Below, in pieces: positions 53,633 to 63,140 of a stretch of DNA of 64,000 bases. The stretch is from Clostridiales bacterium (GTDB lineage: Bacteria > Bacillota > Clostridia > Tissierellales > GPF-1): assembly GCA_013619125.1 (NCBI GenBank), contig JABXKS010000003.1, positions 27,151 through 91,150 on the forward strand, given 5' to 3'. The translations under genes were made by a program, and so were the position numbers. Within the stretch, counting starts at the first letter, position 1; every line of letters starts with the position of its first letter. The notes below the pieces were generated by a model, which was not told the origin of the DNA, made no database searches, and saw only the letters and a program-made list of their open reading frames with translations.

Positions 53633-54988
53633 CTATGATCGCTCGAGTTCACGCTTTGATCGATTTTTTCGTATTGCCTTCGCCAATATTCCGATAGCAA
53701 TCCCAGAAAAAGCGGGAAGAACCCATCCCAATCCTTGCTCATAAAGCGGAAGCTTTGCCATTAGTAGAGAAACCTTTCCGAAGTGAATCCCGCTCTGCCC
53801 CAAGGCATCAATGAGGCTGACAATTCCTGTGAGAAATACCGTGAATCGATAGGTGAATTCATCGCCTTGAATCACTTGATCCGCCAATCCTAAAAGAATC
53901 AGCATAATAGCAATCGGATACATCGCTACCAAAACTGGAATAGAAACCACTAAAATCTTGGTCAACCCCATATTGGACAACAGCATGCTGATCAAGGTAA
54001 TCACACCGACCCACAGACCATATGACAGCGGTGTGTGCTCGGAGAAGTACTGGCTGCAAGCAGCTGTGAGACCGACACTTGTCGATATGCATGCCAATGT
54101 AAAAATAACTGCCAGAAGAATAGCCCCTGGAAATCCATACATCGTTGTCACAACAGTTGTAAGGGTTTGAGCGCCATTCTCGGCAAGACCAAATTCAGCT
54201 CCCCCCATGGCTCCCAAATGAGCCAACATCGCATAAATCAAGAAGAGAAATCCGCCCGCAATGACTCCGGCTTGAATGGTTCCCGATACGACTGCCTTCT
54301 CGTCTTTAATGCCTTTGGCACGAATTGAAACCGCGATAATAATACCAAAAATCAAAGCAGCCAAGGTATCCATCGTCAAATACCCATCCAGAAATCCCTG
54401 CACAAAGGGTGCTTCTTGATAGGCGCCGACCGCTGCGCCATAGCTTCCGATCGGATTGAAAAAAGCGCCACCGAACATCACAAAAATCAGGATTAAAAGA
54501 ATCGGCGTCAGAATTTTCCCCATTCGATCAACAAGATCCCCCGGTGAAAGCGAGAGCCAGAAATTAACGGCAAAAAAGAGCACGGTATAAACCATCATAG
54601 CGAAAGCGGGCGAAACCCCTTCAGATAAATATGGAGCAACCGCCATTTCAAATGGCAAGCTTCCCGCGCGAGGAATGGCCAAAAACGGACCAATCGCCAA
54701 GTAGATACTCACGGTAAAAACCCCTGCAAACCAGGGATGCACACGACTGGCCAATTGCGATAATCCCCCGGACCTCGCTACCGCAACAACCCCAAGAATC
54801 GGAAATCCAACAGCGGTAATTGCAAAAGCAGCCATGGCAATCCAGGTTTTTTCTCCTGCCAACTGCCCAAGAAATGGAGGGAAAATCAAATTTCCAGCCC
54901 CAAAAAACATTGAAAATAACATAAGTCCTACTAAAAACACATCTTTTTTTGTCAGTCGATCCAATTGCGTCCCCCTAATTACATTCAT
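53633..54988 (-). CDS. brnQ: branched-chain amino acid transport system II carrier protein
   Basis: FLVGLMLFSMFFGAGNLIFPPFLGQLAGEKTWIAMAAFAITAVGFPILGVVAVA. Confidence 0.95.
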   Translation of the reverse strand: MNVIRGTQLDRLTKKDVFLVGLMLFSMFFGAGNLIFPPFLGQLAGEKTWIAMAAFAITAVGFPILGVVAVARSGGLSQLASRVHPWFAGVFTVSIYLAIGPFLAIPRAGSLPFEMAVAPYLSEGVSPAFAMMVYTVLFFAVNFWLSLSPGDLVDRMGKILTPILLILIFVMFGGAFFNPIGSYGAAVGAYQEAPFVQGFLDGYLTMDTLAALIFGIIIAVSIRAKGIKDEKAVVSGTIQAGVIAGGFLFLIYAMLAHLGAMGGAEFGLAENGAQTLTTVVTTMYGFPGAILLAVIFTLACISTSVGLTAACSQYFSEHTPLSYGLWVGVITLISMLLSNMGLTKILVVSIPVLVAMYPIAIMLILLGLADQVIQGDEFTYRFTVFLTGIVSLIDALGQSGIHFGKVSLLMAKLPLYEQGLGWVLPAFSGIAIGILAKAIRKNRSKRELERS

Positions 54989-55063
54989 TAAAATGCCGTC
55001 CTATTCAAAAGGACGGCACCAAAATTCACTATATAAGCTTGCGCTCTTTCTGTCAATTCCTAT

Positions 55064-56221
55064 TTAATGCTTCCCGCGGTAAAACTTCATCATCACTCGC
55101 GCCATAAAATTCACTCGCTTCAGCTCAACTGCTTCATAGCGGCACAACTCGTGACAGCACAAGCATTCAATGCATAATTCATAATCGATTTTCTTCGTTT
55201 CTCGATCAATCGCTTCCACCGGACAACTTTCTACGCACATATTGCAATTGACGCACTTCTTCCGATTCACTTCCGGTCTTGTCTTCAAAAAATCGATAAC
55301 CCGAATTAAGGAGCTGTAACTTTGCTTCTTTGTGCTCTGGTAGCGTTTTGGCAATTGAAAGTTCTCCAATTGCAAAAGTGACTCAGGCTTGGCAACAATC
55401 TCAATTTCCTCAAGAACGCTGGCACCAATTTCTTGGGCAATGGCCTCAGAAAGTATGGGCACCTCTTCCGGATGAAGCCCAATCATAGACATCGCAACTG
55501 TATCCAGCGCCATGGGATCTCGGCTTATGAGAATCTTTTTTGCCGGATATGGATCCCCGGCTGTTGGACCCTCCCCTTGCATGGCAACAATCCCGTCCAT
55601 AATATGAAGTGAAATGGGCAAGGCTTGATGAATGTCTGCTAGTATGGCTCCAAATGCCTCTGGTGCCGGTGCATCTCGATGATATTTTGCTTTTCGTAAT
55701 CCAGGCAAACAACCGAATACATTCTTTACTGCACCCGTATAGATCCCCATGGAATGGGTCTTGAATTTCGGTAAATTGATCACCACATCTGCATCAAACA
55801 AAGGCTTGGCTAAAAACATGGTCTCACCCGATTTGCTGGTGCGCGGCACTTCCACCGCGCCCTCTTTATCAAAGTTCTTGATCAGTGCGCCCTCTTCCTT
55901 CGCCATTTGCTCCAAACCCGAAACTTGAAAGGCCTGCGCCGTAGGCGCAATCCCTGCAATGGCGCCACCGGAGCTGTCTCCAATCCACACCTCGCATTCC
56001 TGAACCCGTAAAATTCGTACAATCGCGCGCACGAAATCAAAATGAGTAATCGCCGCCGATTCTGGCGGCTTCGGACCGATCAAATTCACCTTCAATAAAA
56101 CCCGATCCAGGGGCTTCACAAACTGCGACCATCCCCCAAGCGCCTCGATTCCACCATTTATTTGATTCATGATCTGATTCACTTCATAGCTTTCACATTC
56201 CTGAACAATTACTTTCGTCAT
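55064..56221 (-). CDS. DUF362 domain protein with C-terminal 2x[4Fe-4S] ferredoxin domain
   Basis: DRVLLKVNLIGPKPPESAAITHFDFVRAIVRIL, VINLPKFKTHSMGIYTGAVKNVFGCLPGLRKAKYH; CVNCNMCVESCPVEAI and CIECLCCHELC. Confidence 0.92.
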   Translation of the reverse strand: MTKVIVQECESYEVNQIMNQINGGIEALGGWSQFVKPLDRVLLKVNLIGPKPPESAAITHFDFVRAIVRILRVQECEVWIGDSSGGAIAGIAPTAQAFQVSGLEQMAKEEGALIKNFDKEGAVEVPRTSKSGETMFLAKPLFDADVVINLPKFKTHSMGIYTGAVKNVFGCLPGLRKAKYHRDAPAPEAFGAILADIHQALPISLHIMDGIVAMQGEGPTAGDPYPAKKILISRDPMALDTVAMSMIGLHPEEVPILSEAIAQEIGASVLEEIEIVAKPESLLQLENFQLPKRYQSTKKQSYSSLIRVIDFLKTRPEVNRKKCVNCNMCVESCPVEAIDRETKKIDYELCIECLCCHELCRYEAVELKRVNFMARVMMKFYRGKH

Positions 56222-56270
56222 TTTTCATTGCCTCCCTACTAACTTCATCATATCAGAATCGATGCAAAAT

Positions 56271-56295
56271 AAAAAAGACTGCCGAAGCAGTCTTT
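56271..56295 (-). terminator. intrinsic terminator of the phosphoribosyltransferase operon
   Basis: AAAAAAGACTGCCGAAGCAGTCTTTT. Confidence 0.75.
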
Positions 56296-56309
56296 TCAAT
56301 CTTGTCCAT

Positions 56310-56855
56310 CTATTTGATTGGAAAGAGCGGCAATTTCTCAAGAAACAAAATATCTTTTCGTTCTGCCGCGTCTCCTTCAGCTAAAATTGCTGCCTTGACA
56401 ACAATCCTGCCTCCCGCTTTTTTCACCAATTCTTCTACAGCACGAAGGGATTCACCCGTGCTGATTACATCATCGATAATCGCCACACGCTTCCCCTTAA
56501 CCAAGGCAACGTCATTTCCATCCAAACAGAGCATTTGCTTCTCTTTAGTTGTAATGGATTCCACTTCACTGACCAATGGCGTATCCATATATGCTTTAAT
56601 GCTCTTTCGTGCCACAATATAGTTCTTCATTCCCAAGATTTTTGATATCTCAAACACCAAAGGAATTCCTTTTGCTTCAGCAGTAACAAGCACATCAACC
56701 TCTGGCAAACGCTCCGCCAATACTTTCGCGGACGCGCATACCAATTCCGTATCTCCCAAAATTACAAAACTTGCAATTGACAAAGAATCGCTAATTTGAA
56801 TAATCGGCAACTGCCTAGACAGTCCTGCGACTTGAAGTTCGTATGTTTTCTTCAT
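56310..56855 (-). CDS. phosphoribosyltransferase family protein (adenine-PRT-like)
   Basis: DVLVTAEAKGIPLVFEISKILGMKNYIVARKS; VKGKRVAIIDDVISTGESLRAVEELVKKAGG (PRPP-binding loop). Confidence 0.9.
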   Translation of the reverse strand: MKKTYELQVAGLSRQLPIIQISDSLSIASFVILGDTELVCASAKVLAERLPEVDVLVTAEAKGIPLVFEISKILGMKNYIVARKSIKAYMDTPLVSEVESITTKEKQMLCLDGNDVALVKGKRVAIIDDVISTGESLRAVEELVKKAGGRIVVKAAILAEGDAAERKDILFLEKLPLFPIK

Positions 56856-56867
56856 TTCTCGTCCCCT

Positions 56868-57914
56868 CTATGCACCAATAAATAATTTCATAACCAAGCC
56901 AGCCAGCATGCCTAAAAATGGATCTGTTACCGCAGTAACCGCCATGGTTACGCCACCAATCATAGAACCATCGCCTGATAATGCCATTGCTGCATTGATC
57001 GGAACGGTTACAATCGCCCCCAAAACAAACAAGAATCCCGCAATTGATTCACTCGGAATATACTTGCCCAGTTTTGGCAACAACCCACTCACTAAAATTG
57101 CAGCCATTACAAACATCATGGCAACCCCCGCCCAAACCGGATGCGGTGCGCTTCCCGTCGCTGAGATAATCGATTCAACCGGACCGCCACCAAATAGGGA
57201 TGACGCCATGTCCGCGAAGCTACTAATTACCGCCAAATGATCAATATTCACATCCGTATTTGCGATCGCGCCTGTGATATTTCCAAAAGCGATATTTGCC
57301 CCAATGTTCAAACACACCATGGCCATCGCACCACGTAAAATCTCTGGTGTCACTTGAATCTTCTGTAGAACAAACTTCTCTCGCTCCACTTTCAATTCTT
57401 TTGCATCTTTGTTCATCATCACATAAATAGCGCTGGACGCCACAACCGAAACCGAAATGGTATACACCAAATCATGCGTCAACATATAGACAATAAATGC
57501 TGAACCCATGGAGGTAAGCCCAACCAAATGACTCTTTCTTGTCATCTCAACAGATACTTTTACCAGCATAATGCCAACACCAGCCATCATCCCGCTCGTA
57601 ATTGCTGGGCCGATGAAATTAACAATATCTTCCAAAAATCCAAAGATCCCAATGAGTGCCATAATCGCAGCACCAATGAAGATCATCGATAAGCGCTCTC
57701 TCATATTCTTGCCCATCGTACCTGCTAAGGTAATTGTTTCTGCCTGAAATGAAATTGGGGCAACTGAACCCACAATCGCATTGCCAACACCCCCAACAAC
57801 GAATGCTAAAGCCGTTGGCACCGTTGCAAAACCAAATGATAACGCCAATAATCCCTGCGGCAATCCGTTTAAAATAACACTAAAGATCGCCAGTACATCT
57901 TTCCATAAATCCAT
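56868..57914 (-). CDS. NCS2-family purine/xanthine permease
   Basis: NGLPQGLLALSFGFATVPTALAFVVGGVGNAIVGSVAPISFQAETITLAGTMGKNMRERLSMIFIGA; polytopic; downstream of a purine riboswitch. Confidence 0.88.
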   Translation of the reverse strand: MDLWKDVLAIFSVILNGLPQGLLALSFGFATVPTALAFVVGGVGNAIVGSVAPISFQAETITLAGTMGKNMRERLSMIFIGAAIMALIGIFGFLEDIVNFIGPAITSGMMAGVGIMLVKVSVEMTRKSHLVGLTSMGSAFIVYMLTHDLVYTISVSVVASSAIYVMMNKDAKELKVEREKFVLQKIQVTPEILRGAMAMVCLNIGANIAFGNITGAIANTDVNIDHLAVISSFADMASSLFGGGPVESIISATGSAPHPVWAGVAMMFVMAAILVSGLLPKLGKYIPSESIAGFLFVLGAIVTVPINAAMALSGDGSMIGGVTMAVTAVTDPFLGMLAGLVMKLFIGA

Positions 57915-57956
57915 CTTCTCCAACCTCTCTGTTCCCCATATTCTGCCCATAAAAAT

Positions 57957-57988
57957 AAAAAAACTGATAACCGGAGAGATTATCAGCT
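57957..57988 (-). terminator. terminator in the expression platform of the purine riboswitch
   Basis: Minus strand GCTGATAATCTCTCCGGTTATCAGTTTTTTT. Confidence 0.75.
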
Positions 57989-58060
57989 TAATAAAAAGCA
58001 AATACACAAAACAAACCTATAGCAACAGAACTTCTGTCTGCTACAAGAAAGGATGTTTTC

Positions 58061-58131
58061 TCACCATAGTAGGATCATTATCGGTGATCCTGTAGAAACT
58101 CCCTGACCATATTACAGGAATTATACAGTTT
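58061..58131 (-). promoter_or_regulatory. purine riboswitch (guanine/xanthine-like class)
   Basis: Minus strand AACTGTATAATTCCTGTAATATGGTCAGGGAGTTTCTACAGGATCACCGATAATGATCCTACTATGGTGA. UAUAAU, L2 AAUAUGG, GUUUCUAC, L3 CCGAUAA and J3/1 ACUAUG follow the purine aptamer layout. Confidence 0.9.
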
Positions 58132-58248
58132 ATTTATTTTCTGGAACAAGATGAATAGTAACATAGATCAATAGCATTGACAACCAATTATTTAAATAAA
58201 TGGGAACTTCTATTTGATTCAATCACAAAGTACCGAACCCTATGTTTA

Positions 58249-58533
58249 TTACCGTAAACCATAGGTTTCAAGAAGAATTAATGTTTGACTATTTGCCAAC
58301 TTGTTTGCCAGCAATTGCTTGAACATCACCGTGCGCGTCTTCCCCTCCGAGCGTAGCTTTTGCATTTCCAACGATATTTTTTCTTGTTCCCGCATCAAAC
58401 CCTCATGAAAATTTTCATACTGCGCCAATTTTAAAATTGCGTTGCCAGAAAATCCGCTTTCCATAGGTTGAATCTGGTTCTCCTCGACAACGTAATTGTC
58501 GCGATTCTCTTTAGTCTGCGTTAGTCTCTTCAT
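58249..58533 (-). CDS. small uncharacterised protein (94 aa)
   Basis: ORF MKRLTQTKENRDNYVVEENQ...LLETYGLR in a region with no competing gene. Confidence 0.55.
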   Translation of the reverse strand: MKRLTQTKENRDNYVVEENQIQPMESGFSGNAILKLAQYENFHEGLMREQEKISLEMQKLRSEGKTRTVMFKQLLANKLANSQTLILLETYGLR

Positions 58534-58610
58534 CCCATTTCCTCACTTTTACTCATGATACCGCCTTCCCTTTACGCACAAAAAGATGCGAGTATAATAA
58601 CCCGCATCCA

Positions 58611-58919
58611 TTATTCTTCTTCAGTTTCCCATAAGTGTTTCAAGTTAACAAAGTTCTCTTCATAAGCAAGAGTGAAAATCTTCTTATCTTTCGTATTTCG
58701 GTTAAAAAACTCGAGAATATATCGGTGATGTTCGCGCTTCATTTCGCCAAATTCATAACGTTCATTCATTGCTTTCAAGATCCCTTGTTCCGTCGACTCA
58801 AATTCATGTTCCATTTCTCTTCGTTCTTCTGTAAAATGCTTCTTGGCTTTTTCCCTTAAAGTATTCTTCGCTTTCAGATGATAACTTGCATGATTCGCAT
58901 TGCCTGATTGTGAGGTCAT
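58611..58919 (-). CDS. small charged uncharacterised protein (102 aa)
   Basis: ORF MTSQSGNANHASYHLKAKNTLREKAKKHFTEERREMEHEFESTEQ...; AAGGAGTGATTGA ribosome-binding region upstream. Confidence 0.6.
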   Translation of the reverse strand: MTSQSGNANHASYHLKAKNTLREKAKKHFTEERREMEHEFESTEQGILKAMNERYEFGEMKREHHRYILEFFNRNTKDKKIFTLAYEENFVNLKHLWETEEE

Positions 58920-58995
58920 TCAATCACTCCTTATCATTCATATACACTGATTCTATACCCGCAAAAATTCCTCTAACACGAATTCCACCCAGAAT

Positions 58996-59979
58996 TTAAA
59001 GCCAAGCTATGATTATCAAATAACTTCCAAGGGAAAGTATAACAAATATTACAATTCCTGCAAATCCAGCGTTTGCACCTCTTTTTACGATGCTTTTCCC
59101 ATCTACTGACAAACCCATTGCCGTCATCGCCATCAAGAGCATCCAATTGCTCATTTGGCCAAAAAACTGAACCATTGCCGCTGGAAGAAATCCCATCGTA
59201 TTGATGATCCCCGCCAAAATAAAATAGATGACATAGGTAGGAAATCCAGCTCGCTTCGATTCGCCGTCCCCTTTGCGATAGACATGGCTTAGCCCAATTG
59301 ATACTGGCATCAGCATCAGTACCCGTGCCATTTTGACTAGCGTACCAATTTCTCCCGCTTGTTCTCCCATCGCAAAGGCGGCGGCAATGGCATGGGCAAC
59401 CCCATGTAACGATAGCCCGGACCATACGCCGTACTGCACCGGTGTAATTGAATCATTACCGACTGCGATTGCTGAATAAATCAAGACACCAACAGCACCG
59501 AGAAAGCTTACTATGGAAACCGCAAGTACAGAATCTTCTTCATCGGCATCAATACAAGGCGCCATGGCAACTACGGCAGACGCGCCGCAGATGCAAGATC
59601 CAACCCCAAGCAAGGTTGCCAAACGAGGAGGTGTTTTCAACACCTTTCCCACGAGCCATGACAGTATCAATGCCATTGCGACATAGCCGATCACAAGGAT
59701 CAATATCTTTGGTCCCAAAGCCCAAAGGACTTGCAAATTCAGATTAAATCCAAGCAATACAATTCCAATTTTCAATAATTTCTTCAACGCAAATTTCACA
59801 CCGGGTAGCAGATTCTGCTGGGTCCCAACCAGATTGTTGTACAAAATCCCGAGTACAATAGCAATCGTCAAAGCTTCCATCTGCAGAAACGGTTCCACCC
59901 ATAAACTGAGCTCTTTTGCAAAAATAGAAAGCGTCAAGACAAAGAGAAGTCCCACGGCTGTATAATTCCATTTCTTCAT
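58996..59979 (-). CDS. YeiH/UPF0324-family putative sulfate exporter
   Basis: PGVKFALKKLLKIGIVLLGFNLNLQ, LLGVGSCICGASAVVAMAPCIDADEEDSVLAVSIVSFLGAVGVLIYS, SLHGVAHAIAAAFAMGEQAGEIGTLVKMARVLML. Confidence 0.93.
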   Translation of the reverse strand: MKKWNYTAVGLLFVLTLSIFAKELSLWVEPFLQMEALTIAIVLGILYNNLVGTQQNLLPGVKFALKKLLKIGIVLLGFNLNLQVLWALGPKILILVIGYVAMALILSWLVGKVLKTPPRLATLLGVGSCICGASAVVAMAPCIDADEEDSVLAVSIVSFLGAVGVLIYSAIAVGNDSITPVQYGVWSGLSLHGVAHAIAAAFAMGEQAGEIGTLVKMARVLMLMPVSIGLSHVYRKGDGESKRAGFPTYVIYFILAGIINTMGFLPAAMVQFFGQMSNWMLLMAMTAMGLSVDGKSIVKRGANAGFAGIVIFVILSLGSYLIIIAWL

Positions 59980-60057
59980 TTCGTCACCTCATCGCCTTAA
60001 GATGAAGTCAGTATACCACTCGTTTTCTATCATGAAAAATTATGCTTTGTTATCTGC

Positions 60058-60951
60058 CTATAACGAATCCTTATGTTCCATCTTGCAGTATGCAATGAAA
60101 TCCTGAATGAAGGCAATGCGTTCATCCAAATAAATAAACCGATACTCTCGGAAAATCTGCATTCCAGAAAGCGAAACTTCACAGAGAGTTCCCGACTTGA
60201 GTGAATCAGCAATCGCATCGCGTGAAATCACTGTAACGCCAAGGTTTGATTCCACCAAAGAAACCAAGGCATGAATATTGCCGATCTCCATATGCACATT
60301 CAAGCCGTCTATCGAGTAACCAGAATCTGTTATCGCCTTTTCGAACACAACCCGTGTACCCGAACCTTGTTCTCGCAAAATCAATGGCTCCATCATCAGT
60401 CTCTCAAGAGAAACCTCCTTCTTTCTTGCAAGGGGATGCTCGGGCGAAACAGCGACCACCAATTCATCCTTTCTATATAAAATAGAAGTGAATCGATCCT
60501 GAGGAAACGGACCTTCGACCATTCCAAGAATCAAATCCCCTCGAATCATCTGTTCAATCACCGTCTCCGTATTATCCACGGTTAATTGAATATCAATTTT
60601 AGGATGTGACAGCTTATGTCTCCCCAATATTTTCGGTAGCACATAACCACCAATGGTCATAGTCGCGCCCACCCGATATATTCTGTTCTGCTCTTGTATC
60701 GTTTGCATTTGTACCGCTAGCGATTGCTGTAAACGATTCATCTCAGTGGCATATGCCAAAAGTAACTCTCCTTCCTCAGTTAATTTCATGTTCTTGCGCC
60801 GATCGGTAAAGAAAGAAACCCTATATTGGCTTTCTAAAGCTTTGATATGTTGTGACACAGCAGGCTGGGTAATATGCAAAAGCTCCGCTGCCTTTGAAAA
60901 ATTCATGGTTTGTGATACACATAAAAATGTGTGAAGTTTATCATCGATCAT
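60058..60951 (-). CDS. LysR-family transcriptional regulator
   Basis: N-terminal HTH LHTFLCVSQTMNFSKAAELLHITQPAVSQHIKALESQYRVSFFTDRRKNMKLTEEGELLL. Confidence 0.94.
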   Translation of the reverse strand: MIDDKLHTFLCVSQTMNFSKAAELLHITQPAVSQHIKALESQYRVSFFTDRRKNMKLTEEGELLLAYATEMNRLQQSLAVQMQTIQEQNRIYRVGATMTIGGYVLPKILGRHKLSHPKIDIQLTVDNTETVIEQMIRGDLILGMVEGPFPQDRFTSILYRKDELVVAVSPEHPLARKKEVSLERLMMEPLILREQGSGTRVVFEKAITDSGYSIDGLNVHMEIGNIHALVSLVESNLGVTVISRDAIADSLKSGTLCEVSLSGMQIFREYRFIYLDERIAFIQDFIAYCKMEHKDSL

Positions 60952-61145
60952 TCATTTATCCTCATTTCTTGGTTTGAAGCAATACAATTTTAAGTATACC
61001 ATTAGAATACGTTTCATTCTCGTAACGGCAATTACACAATTTCAAAAAAATATAAGAAAACAATCAAACTTTGAAACTTTTCCTTTTTGCATCCGTCTGT
61101 ACCAAGAGAACAAAACATAGACACATAAAAGGAGAAAAGAAGAAA

Positions 61146-61640
61146 ATGAAAAAAGTTTTATTATTAGTTGTAGCAGGTTTAATGATTTTTAGCTTAGCGG
61201 GATGCGGAGCACAACCAGTGGATGAAGTGACACCCCCTGTTGTAGAAGAACCAAAGATCTCCGGTACCCTAGAAGAAATTGTAGAAAACATTTACGGTGG
61301 AACAGAGCTTGAACTTCCCCAAACAATGATTACCGAATTGAATGAAGAAAATGAAGCCTACTTCTTAGGCAACAACGATATCGATTATGTAAAGGGCATC
61401 GCTTCTGAACCAATGATGTCATCGATCGCGCATTCTGTTGTTCTTCTTCAAGTCGAAGAGGGCGCCGATATTGAAAGTATCGAAACAGCGATTAAGGAAA
61501 ATGTCGATCCACGAAAATGGATTTGCGTAGGTGTAGAAGACGATCAGGTAATTGTTGATCATGTTGGTGATATTGTCGTATTGATTATGAGCCATGATGC
61601 TGAAACACTACACGAAAGCTTTTTAGCGCTAGCAGAATAA
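61146..61640 (+). CDS. small lipoprotein (DUF4358-like)
   Basis: MKKVLLLVVAGLMIFSLAGCGAQ lipobox, mature acidic domain; ribosome-binding site AAAGGAGAAAAG upstream. Confidence 0.8.
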   Translation: MKKVLLLVVAGLMIFSLAGCGAQPVDEVTPPVVEEPKISGTLEEIVENIYGGTELELPQTMITELNEENEAYFLGNNDIDYVKGIASEPMMSSIAHSVVLLQVEEGADIESIETAIKENVDPRKWICVGVEDDQVIVDHVGDIVVLIMSHDAETLHESFLALAE

Positions 61641-61649
61641 GGGTAATAA

Positions 61650-61706
61650 TACAAAGCGATGATTCCTCATACTTGATTGAAGTATATGAGGGACTTCATC
61701 GCTTTT
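61650..61706 (+). terminator. long hairpin terminator after the lipoprotein gene
   Basis: AAAGCGATGATTCCTCATACTTGATTGAAGTATATGAGGGACTTCATCGCTTTT. Confidence 0.7.
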
Positions 61707-61736
61707 GTATATTCTCTAAGAAAGTGAAGGACTTCT

Positions 61737-63140
61737 ATGTTATTTTCGAGCATTAGTTTTATCTATTATTTCTTACCAATTGTATTCTTACTCTATTTTT
61801 CTGTTCCCTCAAAATATAAGAATCTGGTTCTGCTGCTGAGCAGTCTGGCCTTCTATTTCTTTGGCGAGCCCAGATACACCATCATTTTAATTTTTTCAAC
61901 GATCGTAGACTATACCCACAGCCTGATTATCGATAAAAAGCGAGGAACACCCGCCGCAAAATTTGCATTGATTTCATCCATCGTTTTAAATTTATCAATT
62001 TTAGGATTTTTTAAATACTCGGACTTTTTTATTGGAAATATCAATGCGCTTTTTTCAACGGATTTTGCCTTGTTACAATTGCCACTTCCACTGGGCATCA
62101 GCTTTTTCACCTTCCAAACCATGAGTTACACCATTGATGTCTATCGAAACGAAGCGGGCATTCAAAAAAATCCTCTTGGATTGGCAACCTATATTACGCT
62201 CTTCCCGCAATTGGTCGCCGGCCCCATCGTGCGGTACCGCACCATCGCAGAAGAAATCAATGAACGAACCCACTCTTTTGATCTCTTTGCTTATGGTGTC
62301 AGACGATTCGTGATCGGTTTAGCGAAAAAAGTCTTGATCGCCAATCAATTGGGTGAGCTCTATCAAATCTCCGTATCCGCCCAGTCATCCTCTGTCCTCT
62401 TTTATTGGATGGCCGCCATCGCTTTCTCCCTACAACTTTATTTCGATTTTTCGGGGTATAGCGATATGGCAATTGGTTTGGGACGGATCTTCGGGTTCCA
62501 TTTCCTCGAGAACTTTAATTATCCCTATATTTCAAAAAGCATTTCGGAATTCTGGCGCCGATGGCACATTTCCTTGGGAACTTGGTTTAAAGACTACTTG
62601 TATATCCCCTTGGGTGGCAACAGAGGTTCAAATCTCAGCTGGTTCAGAAATATTATTATTGTATGGTTCTTAACCGGTTTTTGGCATGGAGCCAATTGGA
62701 ATTTTATCATTTGGGGACTGTATTTTGGTCTCATACTCGTACTTGAAAAGCTCTTTCTTGATCAATTCCTGGTCAAGATGCCTCATTGGCTTCGTCACGT
62801 CTATGTCTGTTTGATCGTTGTGATCAGTTTTGTGATCTTCAATAACGAAGATTTGGCTGTAATCAGTCTTTCGCTGAAAGGAATGTTCGGGCAACTTCCG
62901 ATTCCAATATTCAACGCCGAATCCATCTATTATCTAAGAAGTTATGCCGTAATCATTGGGTTCTCGATCATTGGTGCGACCCCATTTATGCGTGATCTAA
63001 TTCATCGGGGACTTCAAACCAAAACAACCGAAAAAATCATCAACGGATTAGAACCCGTATTTCTATTGTCTCTACTCTTATTGGTCACAGGGTACTTGGT
63101 GGATTCATCCTTTAATCCATTCTTGTATTTTAGGTTTTAA
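61737..63140 (+). CDS. MBOAT-family O-acyltransferase (AlgI/DltB-like)
   Basis: FPQLVAGPIVRY, FDFSGYSDMAIGLGRIFGFHFLENFNYPYISKSISEFWRRWHISLGTWFKDYLYIPLGGNRG, FLTGFWHGANWNFIIWGLYFG. Confidence 0.95.
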   Translation: MLFSSISFIYYFLPIVFLLYFSVPSKYKNLVLLLSSLAFYFFGEPRYTIILIFSTIVDYTHSLIIDKKRGTPAAKFALISSIVLNLSILGFFKYSDFFIGNINALFSTDFALLQLPLPLGISFFTFQTMSYTIDVYRNEAGIQKNPLGLATYITLFPQLVAGPIVRYRTIAEEINERTHSFDLFAYGVRRFVIGLAKKVLIANQLGELYQISVSAQSSSVLFYWMAAIAFSLQLYFDFSGYSDMAIGLGRIFGFHFLENFNYPYISKSISEFWRRWHISLGTWFKDYLYIPLGGNRGSNLSWFRNIIIVWFLTGFWHGANWNFIIWGLYFGLILVLEKLFLDQFLVKMPHWLRHVYVCLIVVISFVIFNNEDLAVISLSLKGMFGQLPIPIFNAESIYYLRSYAVIIGFSIIGATPFMRDLIHRGLQTKTTEKIINGLEPVFLLSLLLLVTGYLVDSSFNPFLYFRF

